Below, in pieces: positions 28,027 through 34,434 of a DNA stretch of 64,000 nucleotides; position 1 is the stretch's first letter, and each line of letters opens with the position of its first letter. The notes under the pieces were generated by a model. The model had not been told where the DNA came from and ran no database searches. It saw only the letters and a list, made by a program, of their open reading frames with translations. Both the position numbers and the translations under genes were made by a program. The stretch is from assembly GCA_900155405.1 (NCBI GenBank), contig LT700188.1:124001-188000 (forward strand). The letters are read 5' to 3'. The stretch is from Negativicoccus massiliensis (GTDB taxonomy: Bacteria > Bacillota > Negativicutes > Veillonellales > Negativicoccaceae).

Positions 28027-28598
28027 TGGCGCATTTTTCTATCGGACTTGTCCATTATCCTATTTATAATAAACACGGCGACATCATCACAACGGCGCTG
28101 ACCAACTATGATATTCACGACTTGGCGCGGTCGGCGACGACTTACGGCGTGGAAAATTATTATATTATCCATCCGAATTTCGCCCAGCGCAAGCTGGCCG
28201 AGGAAATCATGGAGCATTGGCAGACCGGATTCGGCAGTACCTATAATCCGGATCGCAAAGACGCCTTCGCTCATGTTAAGCTTCGTGAAAAGCTCGCGCA
28301 AGTACGGGAAGAAATTCATCGCGAAACGGGGCATCCGCCGCAAATCATTACCACGGATGCGCGCACTTACCCCAATACCGTCACATATCGGCAGGTACGG
28401 GAATGGTTGAAAACCACCGACAACTCATACTTGCTGCTTTTCGGTACGGGGTACGGCATGACGAAAGAAGCCATGCAATCGTTCGATTATATTTTAGAGC
28501 CGATTTACGGTGCCGGCGCTTACAATCATTTGAGCGTACGGTCCGCGGCCGCTATCATGTTGGACCGCCTTTGCGGAACCGAATGGTGGCAAGCATAA
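28026..28598 (+). CDS. SPOUT-like RNA methyltransferase (TM1570-type)
   Basis: 190 residues from the ATG at 28026 that overlaps the trmD stop. The sequence (HFSIGLVHYPIYNKHGDIIT near the N terminus, LLFGTGYGMTKEAM and YNHLSVRSAAAIMLDRL near the C terminus) fits the SAM-dependent RNA methyltransferase family typified by Thermotoga TM1570, which also lies after trmD. The GTGYGM loop and the NHLSVRSAAAI helix match the cofactor-binding knot. The RNA target is unknown. rplS, the usual neighbour of trmD, is not here. Confidence 0.8.
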   Translation: MAHFSIGLVHYPIYNKHGDIITTALTNYDIHDLARSATTYGVENYYIIHPNFAQRKLAEEIMEHWQTGFGSTYNPDRKDAFAHVKLREKLAQVREEIHRETGHPPQIITTDARTYPNTVTYRQVREWLKTTDNSYLLLFGTGYGMTKEAMQSFDYILEPIYGAGAYNHLSVRSAAAIMLDRLCGTEWWQA

Positions 28599-28610
28599 GG
28601 GGGAATTTTC

Positions 28611-29351
28611 ATGTCCGGACACTCTAAATGGTCCAACATTAAACATAAAAAAGGTAAAAACGACGCTATTCGCGCTAAAATCACGACGAAAATCGGTAAG
28701 GAAATTACCGTAGCCGCTCGCTTGGGCGGCGCCGATCCGACCGGTAACATGCGTTTGAAGCTCGCCTTGCAGAAGGCGCGTGAAAACAACGTTCCGAAAG
28801 ACAACATTCAGCGCGCCATCCAAAAAGGGATCGGCGCCACCGACGGCGGAGACTACGAAGAAATTACCTACGAAGGTTACGGCCCGTCCGGCGTCGCTCT
28901 TGTGGTTGAAGTCATGACCGATAATCGCAACCGCGCGGCGGCTGACGTGCGCCATGCCTTTTCTAAGCACGGCGGAAACCTCGGTGAATCCGGCAGCGTC
29001 ACCTGGATGTTTAAACGTAAAGGCGTGTTCGTTCTCCCGGGCGATGCCGGTGACGAGGAAGAACTCATGATGATGGCGCTTGACGCCGGCGCGGAAGACT
29101 TCAAAAATGATGATGACGACTATGAAGTCTTGACGACTCCGGAAAATTACGATGCTGTCGAAAAAGCCTTCCAAGACGCCGATATTGAAATGACGATCAG
29201 CAAAATCACCATGGTGCCCGACACCACCATCGCCTTAGACGGCGATGACGCCCGCAAAATGCAAAATCTGCTGGACGCGTTGGATGATCTTGACGATGTC
29301 AAAGACGTTTACAGCAACGCGGAACTTCCCGACGACGAAGAGGAAGAATAA
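28611..29351 (+). CDS. yebC: YebC/PmpR-family protein
   Basis: 246 residues, full length. SGHSKWSNIKHKKGKNDAIR is the hallmark N terminus, followed by GGADPTGNMRLKLALQKARE and YEGYGPSGVALVVEVMTDN. Family members act as transcription regulators or as translation factors at polyproline stalls; sequence does not decide which. AAGGGGGAA precedes the ATG. A strong terminator follows, and beyond it a tracrRNA-like sequence on the minus strand. Confidence 0.95.
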   Translation: MSGHSKWSNIKHKKGKNDAIRAKITTKIGKEITVAARLGGADPTGNMRLKLALQKARENNVPKDNIQRAIQKGIGATDGGDYEEITYEGYGPSGVALVVEVMTDNRNRAAADVRHAFSKHGGNLGESGSVTWMFKRKGVFVLPGDAGDEEELMMMALDAGAEDFKNDDDDYEVLTTPENYDAVEKAFQDADIEMTISKITMVPDTTIALDGDDARKMQNLLDALDDLDDVKDVYSNAELPDDEEEE

Positions 29352-29357
29352 TAGAAG

Positions 29358-29391
29358 CAAAAAAGACGATGCGAACGCATCGTCTTTTTTA
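29358..29391 (+). terminator. Terminator of the trmD-yebC operon (copy 1)
   Basis: AAAAAAGACGATGC and GCATCGTCTTTTTT around GAAC. An identical sequence occurs at 33953-33985 next to the true tracrRNA. Confidence 0.92.
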
Positions 29392-29540
29392 TTTTGAAAA
29401 ATAAATTGGTAACTGTAGTAAAGCAAGTCAAATGTAAAAAATAAAATGCAAGCACTAAAAAAACACTCCGAAGAGTGCTTTTAGACTACATAGGCAGAGC
29501 CCCGAAGGGCGATGTGGATAAATTTTTATTTGTACTCATA
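29358..29540. repeat. Segmental duplication, copy 1 (yebC terminator plus tracrRNA body)
   Basis: About 183 bases matching 33953-34136 in the same orientation with a few substitutions and one single-base indel. The first 38 bases are identical. The match fades inside the anti-repeat, near 29537. Confidence 0.92.
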
Positions 29541-29551
29541 GTACCATGCAT
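29457..29551 (-). ncRNA. Second tracrRNA-like sequence with diverged anti-repeat
   Basis: Minus-strand copy of the tracrRNA body at 34053-34147. The hairpin with GCCCTTCGGGGC and the terminator GCACTCTTCGGAGTG plus seven Ts are preserved with two changes. The 5' anti-repeat (bases 29528-29549) differs from the cas-side copy but can still pair with the CRISPR repeat start through several G-U pairs, with one A-A mismatch in the lower stem. No good -35 box is present on the minus strand, unlike the cas-side copy. It could be a weak second tracrRNA, a decoy, or a dead remnant. Confidence 0.55.
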
Positions 29552-29871
29552 ATAAAACAGTTGAAAGGCAAAAAAATGAAGATGCTGGTCAGGAAGAAAA
29601 GTATCTTCACTTTATCAGATGAGAAAATGTATGTACACGGGAAAATCTATCGACCAACTTTCCTTATTGTGTGATACCGACAATAGCATCTGCTCTACGT
29701 ACCCTATCTGCCCGGGGCGTACACTTCAAAGGGACGTTTTGACAATACCGTACTATGCAGGTAGTTGGTAATAGCATATGTCGAGTATTGCTTGTTCCGC
29801 TCGCAACCGATTTCGTGTGCAGCTTTGACGAGAATACAATTGAGTTTGGAAATAAAAGCATACAAACGTTA
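29552..29871. other. Intergenic region before the metal transporter
   Basis: About 320 bases without a supportable gene. A minus-strand frame (about 29863 to a stop at 29704) has protein-like composition (LVKAAHEIGCERNKQYSTYA) but no start with a ribosome site and no recognised family; it may be a gene remnant. Confidence 0.4.
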
Positions 29872-29900
29872 TTGAAAATCATTTTCATAAATGGTATAAT
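29872..29900 (+). promoter_or_regulatory. Promoter of the metal ABC transporter operon
   Basis: TTGAAA (29872-29877), 17 bases, TATAAT (29895-29900), with an extended -10 TGG. Predicted start near 29907 gives a leader of about 118 bases. Confidence 0.8.
29873..29887 (+). promoter_or_regulatory. Fur-type operator (7-1-7 inverted repeat)
   Basis: TGAAAAT, C, ATTTTCA is a perfect 7-1-7 palindrome like the minimal Fur-family box. It covers most of the -35 element, so a bound metallorepressor would block transcription. The regulator could be Fur, Zur or an MntR-like protein; none is encoded nearby. Confidence 0.65.
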
Positions 29901-29929
29901 ATGCAAGAATCAGTTCTGAACTCGAGCAA

Positions 29930-30010
29930 AGGTCGGTTGTATTATATCCTTACCTCTCTCAAACTATCGCCGCAAGGCGGGGCGGACTTTGCTCTGACGT
30001 TCGGGAAAAT
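29930..30010 (+). promoter_or_regulatory. Structured leader of the metal transporter operon
   Basis: GAGCAAAG near 29929 can pair with CTTTGCTC near 29988, enclosing an inner CGCC-GCAA-GGCG hairpin. I do not recognise a described metal riboswitch in it. It may simply be a structured 5' leader. Confidence 0.35.
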
Positions 30011-30024
30011 AAAGGAGGACATGT

Positions 30025-30975
30025 ATGAAAATTAGTTGGAAACAGATCGCGACAGGTATGCTTGCGGTGATGGTGATGGTGTTGGTCGGTTGTGGCGGTA
30101 CCAAAGATGATACGCATGCGGCCGCTCCGGGCAAATTAAAAGTGGTAGCGACGACGACGATGCTCGCGGATTTGAGCCGTCAGATCGGTGGCGATGCGGT
30201 AGAAGTAACCGGCTTAATGGGGCCGGGGGTGGATCCGCATTTGTATCAAGCCAGCGCCGGGGATGTCAAAGTGATGACGGATGCCGACGTCGTTGTATAT
30301 AACGGCTTGCATTTGGAAGGTAAGATGGGTGAAATCTTCAGTAAGCTGAAACAGGATAAAAAGGCTACTATTTGTGTAGCAAACAACTTAGATCCGTCGA
30401 CATTGCTTCAATATGAAGATGATGACGGAGTGCAGGCTACCGACCCGCATATCTGGTTTGACGTGAAGAACTGGATGCTGGCGGCGGAAGAAGTGTGCAA
30501 AGGATTGGCCGCGAAAGATCCGGCACACAAAGATTTGTACAAAGCCAATTATGAAAAATATTTGGCAGAGCTGAAAAAAGCGGACGAATATGTGGCCAAA
30601 CGTGCCGCGGAAATCCCGCAGGAGCGTCGCGTTCTCGTCACGGCACATGACGCATTCCAATACTTTGCTCGGGCGTACGGATTTACGGTCAAAGGTTTAC
30701 AGGGGGTCAGCACGGAAGCGGAAGCAGGCGCGATTGACGTTCGTGAACTGTCCGACTTCATCGTGACGCACCAGATCCGTTCGATTTTCGTCGAATCATC
30801 CGTTCCGCATAAAACCATTGAGGCGGTGCAGGAAGCTTGCAAGGCAAAAGGTTGGGACGTAAAGATCGGCGGCGAATTGTATTCCGATTCGTGCGGCGCG
30901 CCTGGTACTCCGGGTGGCGATTATATCGGTATGGTCAAAGAAAATATCGATACTATTGTTACGGGCCTGAAATAA
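30025..30975 (+). CDS. Metal ABC transporter substrate-binding lipoprotein (TroA/MntC-like)
   Basis: Captures Mn2+ or Fe2+ (possibly Zn2+) for import. 316 residues. The N terminus is a lipoprotein signal ending in LVGCG. Cluster A-I ligands can be read as His in DPHLYQ, His in DPHIWFD, Glu in STEAEAGA and Asp in LYSDSCG. A His-His-Glu-Asp set is typical of Mn/Fe-binding members, while Zn-binders usually have a third His and a His-rich loop, absent here. AAGGAGG precedes the ATG. First gene of a four-gene operon under a Fur-type operator; a hairpin separates it from the ATPase gene. Confidence 0.93.
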   Translation: MKISWKQIATGMLAVMVMVLVGCGGTKDDTHAAAPGKLKVVATTTMLADLSRQIGGDAVEVTGLMGPGVDPHLYQASAGDVKVMTDADVVVYNGLHLEGKMGEIFSKLKQDKKATICVANNLDPSTLLQYEDDDGVQATDPHIWFDVKNWMLAAEEVCKGLAAKDPAHKDLYKANYEKYLAELKKADEYVAKRAAEIPQERRVLVTAHDAFQYFARAYGFTVKGLQGVSTEAEAGAIDVRELSDFIVTHQIRSIFVESSVPHKTIEAVQEACKAKGWDVKIGGELYSDSCGAPGTPGGDYIGMVKENIDTIVTGLK

Positions 30976-30982
30976 TATCGAC

Positions 30983-31012
30983 GGCGGGTGCGGAGAGAGC
31001 GCCCGCCTTTTT
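30983..31012 (+). terminator. Intra-operon terminator after the binding-protein gene
   Basis: GGCGGGTGC and GCGCCCGCC with a seven-base loop, then TTTTT. It probably allows partial read-through so the binding protein is made in excess over the membrane components. Confidence 0.8.
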
Positions 31013-31041
31013 GTTATTAAGATACATGAAGGGGGATTCAT

Positions 31042-31806
31042 ATGGAGTGGGCGGTAGAAGTCGAGGACATGACCGTTGCCTATGATGAACGACCGGTTCT
31101 TTGGGATGTGGACATGAAGATTCCGAAAGGATCGCTCGCGGCGATTGTCGGACCGAACGGCGCAGGGAAATCGACATTGATCAAGGCGATGTTGGGATTG
31201 TTGACGAAAATTTCCGGTTCGGTCAAATTCTATTTGGACGGTCGATTGGCCGTGTCGCGCGATGATTTTAAACGGATTGCTTATGTGCCGCAGAGCGGAA
31301 GTGTAGACTGGGATTTTCCGACAACGGTGCTGGACGTTGTGCTAATGGGACGTTACGGTCATCTCGGCTGGTTTAAACGACCGGGTGCGGCGGAGCGGGA
31401 GATGGCGATGGATGTGTTGCGGAAAACGGGCATGGAAGCTTACGTTGACCGCCAAATCAGTCGTCTATCGGGCGGCCAGCAGCAGCGTGTGTTTTTAGCG
31501 CGCGCATTGATTCAGGAAGCGGATATTTATTTTATGGACGAGCCGTTTAAGGGGGTCGACGCCAAAACGGAAAAGGCGATTGTCGCTTTGTTGCAAGAGA
31601 TGAAATCACGCGGCAAAACGGTCATTGTTGTGCATCACGATTTGGCGACGGTGGCGGAATATTTTGACTGGGTTACGATGATTAACTTGCGTCGTATTGC
31701 GATGGGGCCCGTGGAAGAAGTGTTTACGAGCGAGCACATCGAAGCGGCTTATAATGCCCGCAATCCGTTGCGGCGGGAGGGGCTCCATGCTGTCGCCGCT
31801 GAGTGA
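31042..31806 (+). CDS. Metal ABC transporter ATP-binding protein
   Basis: 254 residues. Walker A GPNGAGKST, Q-loop YVPQSGSVDWDFP, ABC signature LSGGQQQRVFLARAL, Walker B IYFMDEP and switch His in VVHHD. It fits the TroB/MntB branch (SVDWDFP is typical). AGGGGGATT precedes the ATG. It overlaps the first permease by 20 bases. Confidence 0.95.
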   Translation: MEWAVEVEDMTVAYDERPVLWDVDMKIPKGSLAAIVGPNGAGKSTLIKAMLGLLTKISGSVKFYLDGRLAVSRDDFKRIAYVPQSGSVDWDFPTTVLDVVLMGRYGHLGWFKRPGAAEREMAMDVLRKTGMEAYVDRQISRLSGGQQQRVFLARALIQEADIYFMDEPFKGVDAKTEKAIVALLQEMKSRGKTVIVVHHDLATVAEYFDWVTMINLRRIAMGPVEEVFTSEHIEAAYNARNPLRREGLHAVAAE

Positions 31807-32695
31807 TTATACCTTCCAGATCGTGGCGGCGGGGACCATGCTGTTGGGATTAGCGAGCGGCGTTACGGGAACGTTTGCCGTATTGCGCAAGGAAAGTCTC
31901 ATCGGAGACGGATTGCCGCATGCGTCGTTTCCGGGCGTGGTAGCGGCCTTCATGTTTTTGGCGGTGAAAGATTTGGAAGTGTTGCTGACCGGTGCGGCGG
32001 TCGCATCCTTGCTGTGCATGGCGGCGATTGCCTTGACGGTACGGTATACTAAGGTCAAGTTTGATGCCGCATTGGCGACATTTCTTGCCGCTTTTTTCGG
32101 CGTCGGCATGATGCTGATGACGTATGTGCAGCATACGGACAACCCCAATCAGGCGGGGTTGTCGAAGTTTATTTTCGGACAGGCGGCCACTATGCTGGCG
32201 CGCGACGTGGAAATTACCGCGGCGGTGGCGGCAATGATTTTACTGCTGGCAGTCATTTTTTGGAAAGAATTAAAACTGGTGGCGTTTGATGCCGATTTCG
32301 CGCGCAGTTTACAGCTGCCCGTCAGAATGGCGCAATTGGTGTACGGTTTGATGCTGGTGGCCTCGATTATCATCGGATTACAGTCTGTCGGTGCTATTTT
32401 GATGAGCTCGTTGCTCATCGCTCCGGCGGTGGCGGCACGGCAATGGACGGATAATCTCGGCACCATGGCGGTACTGGCAGGGGGTATCGGGGCGCTGTCT
32501 TGCGGTATCGGTACGTATGCCAGTGCGATCGTGAAAGGTTTGCCGACGGGGCCGGCGATCGTCGTTGCCGCCTCAATCGTGGTACTGCTCAGCTTGCTGT
32601 TTGCGCCCGGAAGGGGCATCATTGCACGTTACCGGGTGCATCGGGAGGCACGCCGGCGTTGGAAGGAGGGCGATATCAATGTCCGCCCAAACTGA
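31787..32695 (+). CDS. Metal ABC transporter permease (TroC-like)
   Basis: 302 residues with about eight or nine hydrophobic segments of the ABC-3 family. Start at 31787 is supported by GGGAGGGG; longer in-frame starts lie within the ATPase gene. Family features: FAVLRKESLIGDGLPHASFP near the N terminus and VGAILMSSLLIAPAVAARQW toward the C terminus. It pairs with the next gene as a heterodimeric membrane channel. Overlaps both neighbours. Confidence 0.93.
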   Translation: MLSPLSDYTFQIVAAGTMLLGLASGVTGTFAVLRKESLIGDGLPHASFPGVVAAFMFLAVKDLEVLLTGAAVASLLCMAAIALTVRYTKVKFDAALATFLAAFFGVGMMLMTYVQHTDNPNQAGLSKFIFGQAATMLARDVEITAAVAAMILLLAVIFWKELKLVAFDADFARSLQLPVRMAQLVYGLMLVASIIIGLQSVGAILMSSLLIAPAVAARQWTDNLGTMAVLAGGIGALSCGIGTYASAIVKGLPTGPAIVVAASIVVLLSLLFAPGRGIIARYRVHREARRRWKEGDINVRPN

Positions 32696-33800
32696 GATTA
32701 TTCTTATCGCGATGTTGGCGGCATTCGCGTGTGCTTTGCCAGGGGTGTTTCTGGTACTGCGCAAAATGTCCATGGTCGCCGACGCTATCACACATACCGT
32801 ATTCTTGGGAATCGTCATTGCATTTTTTGCAACGGAAAATTTAAACTCGCCCTGGCTGCTCATCGGAGCAACGCTCATGGGATGCTTTACCGTGTGGTGT
32901 ACTGAAAGCCTGCAACGAACCCGGCTGGTCAGCGAAGATGCATCCATCGGAATTGTATTTCCGCTATTATTCTCCATCGGCTTGATCTTGGTCAATCTAT
33001 ACGGTAGTAATGTTCATCTGGATACGGACTCCGTCCTGCTCGGGGAACTCGCCTTTGCGCCCTTTGACCGCGTGCGTGTGAATGGTGCCGATTGGGGCGC
33101 TGTGTCCATGTGGGTGTTGACAGGAATTTGTTTGCTTAATACCGTAGTCATTGTGGCGGTATTCAAAGAATGGAAACTGGTTACCTTTGATGCGTTATTG
33201 GCGGCCATGTACGGATTTTCGCCGATATGGATGCACTATTTGCTGATGACACTCGTCTCCGTGACCGTTGTTGCTTCATTCCAAGCGGTCGGCGCCATCC
33301 TCGTTATCGGATTGATGATCGGACCGGCCGCGACGGCCTACTTGCTTACCAAAGATTTGCGGAAAATGCTTATTTTGGCGGCGAGCATCGGTGCCCTATC
33401 CGCGTGGCTCGGTACGGAGATTGCTTTTTGGCTGGATGTTTCGATTGCAGGCGCGATTGCGGGAACAATAGGAGGAGTATTTTTATTGACGGTGATCGCG
33501 ACACCCAAATCGGGTATTATTGCCCGGTATCGGCGTTTAAAACGTCTGCGCTTACAGTATGGAGAAGAAACGGTTTTGTTCCATTTGTTGACTCATGAAG
33601 GCACGGCTGTACAGGCGCAAGAGGCGGGAGTCGGTACACTTTATGAGCATTTGCGCTGGAAACCGGAATTTGCCGATCTCATTTGTCGTCGTCTCGAAGC
33701 GGGGCATTTTGTACGTATTCATCGTGGCATGGTGCACTTGACCGAGAGCGGGCGCGCACGTGCTTATCGCGTTTCAGAAACGCTTTTTGCGGAGCAATAA
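32679..33800 (+). CDS. Metal ABC transporter permease with C-terminal winged-helix-like domain (TroD-like)
   Basis: 373 residues. The start at 32679 has GGAAGGAGGG upstream and overlaps the previous gene by 17 bases. Residues 1 to about 285 are an ABC-3 permease (LPGVFLVLRKMSMVADAITH, VGAILVIGLMIGPAATAYLL). The last 85 residues (RRLKRLRLQYGEETVLFHLL, then LYEHLRWKPEFADLICRRLE and a HLTESGRARAY wing) look like the DNA-binding/wing region of DtxR/MntR-type regulators. TroD-type permeases are known to be longer than TroC-type; the role of this tail is not clear. Confidence 0.9.
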   Translation: MSAQTEIILIAMLAAFACALPGVFLVLRKMSMVADAITHTVFLGIVIAFFATENLNSPWLLIGATLMGCFTVWCTESLQRTRLVSEDASIGIVFPLLFSIGLILVNLYGSNVHLDTDSVLLGELAFAPFDRVRVNGADWGAVSMWVLTGICLLNTVVIVAVFKEWKLVTFDALLAAMYGFSPIWMHYLLMTLVSVTVVASFQAVGAILVIGLMIGPAATAYLLTKDLRKMLILAASIGALSAWLGTEIAFWLDVSIAGAIAGTIGGVFLLTVIATPKSGIIARYRRLKRLRLQYGEETVLFHLLTHEGTAVQAQEAGVGTLYEHLRWKPEFADLICRRLEAGHFVRIHRGMVHLTESGRARAYRVSETLFAEQ

Positions 33801-33865
33801 TGATTGAAAAATCTCTCATAGGAGAAATCTTTCTTGTGTGAATTGTGTTAGTCATGTGAGATGGA
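33801..33865. other. Short gap after the metal transporter operon
   Basis: About 65 bases with no strong terminator; a weak inverted repeat (ATCTCTCATAGGAGA) is the only structure. It leads into the rimM remnant. Confidence 0.4.
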
Positions 33866-33938
33866 ACGCATGGAGTGTGCCGTGAGGTACGACTGAACCT
33901 GTACGCGGACCGACCGGAGATGTTGGCGGTGCTGCCGC
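33866..33938 (+). pseudogene. Decayed fragment of rimM
   Basis: 73 bases aligning without gaps to rimM bases 26841-26913, with 12 mismatches by my count (about 84% identity). It is the segment just after the rimM start (from HGVRGEV to MLTALP). It has no start, an in-frame stop (TGA in the copied GTACGACTGAAC region depends on frame) and no continuation. Immediately afterwards comes the copy of the yebC terminator, so sequence between rimM and the yebC end is missing. Confidence 0.85.
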
Positions 33939-33952
33939 TTCCGAAAGGAAGA

Positions 33953-34136
33953 CAAAAAAGACGATGCGAACGCATCGTCTTTTTTATTTTGAAAAATAGA
34001 TTGGTAACTATAATAAAGGGCATCAAGATATGAAAAATAAAATGCGAGCACTAAAAAAACACTCCGAAGAGTGCTTTTAGTCTACATAGGTAGAGCCCCG
34101 AAGGGCGATGTGGATAAATCTTAATTTGAACTCGTA
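33953..34136. repeat. Segmental duplication, copy 2 (yebC-type terminator plus tracrRNA body)
   Basis: Direct copy of 29358-29540, 4.6 kb downstream and just before cas9. The leading terminator hairpin is identical to that of yebC, although no yebC gene stands in front of it. Confidence 0.92.
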
Positions 34137-34147
34137 GTGCATATCCT
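34053..34147 (-). ncRNA. tracrRNA of the type II-A CRISPR system
   Basis: On the minus strand, 5' GGATATGCACTACGAG (from about 34147) is an anti-repeat. It pairs with the repeat start: a seven-pair lower stem against GTTTGAG, a bulge of A opposite GAG, then GTAGTG/CACTAC and ATATCC/GGATAT. The body has a GCCC-TTCG-GGGC hairpin flanked by ACAT/ATGT, and ends in GCACTCTTCGGAGTG plus seven Ts. Expected length is about 95 nucleotides. A consensus minus-strand promoter lies at 34154-34182. Divergent to cas9. Confidence 0.9.
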
Positions 34148-34153
34148 GCCTAT

Positions 34154-34182
34154 ATAATAGCGATAAAAAAATAGTGTGTCAA
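34154..34182 (-). promoter_or_regulatory. tracrRNA promoter
   Basis: On the minus strand TTGACA (34182-34177), 17 bases, TATTAT (34159-34154). The predicted start falls at the first base of the anti-repeat. Confidence 0.88.
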
Positions 34183-34281
34183 GTTTATTTCACTCAAAAA
34201 TTATCAATAAAAATTAATGCGATTATTTTAGCGCATAACGCATTGCGACGCTTTTTGCATATGGAATCTAATGATTTCGTA

Positions 34282-34290
34282 TGCTATATT
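34282..34290 (+). promoter_or_regulatory. Probable extended -10 promoter of cas9
   Basis: TGCTATATT is a good extended -10; no -35 at normal spacing (TTGCAT is 24 bases upstream). It would leave a leader of about 138 bases before cas9. Confidence 0.45.
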
Positions 34291-34434
34291 TAATTTATCA
34301 GAGTAACAGATCAAAGCGGAGCGTCATTGATGGAATAGCGTGTCAGCGCGAGCAATATTATGGCAGTGATATAAAAATCTGCAGAAATTTTTTATTCTTT
34401 TAATCCGGCTGCGACGATGAGGAGGACTTTCGCA

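Noticed and set aside
29930-30010. Metal leader as a yybP-ykoY (Mn) riboswitch
   Set aside because: I could not find the conserved loop sequences of that class; left as an unassigned structure.
33801-33860. Terminator of the metal transporter operon
   Set aside because: The only inverted repeat is short with no proper T run; the nearest real terminator is the copied one at 33953-33985.
34240-34420. Insertion sequence or transposase near cas9
   Set aside because: No transposase frame, terminal inverted repeats or target duplication seen. Only the segmental repeats described explain the region.
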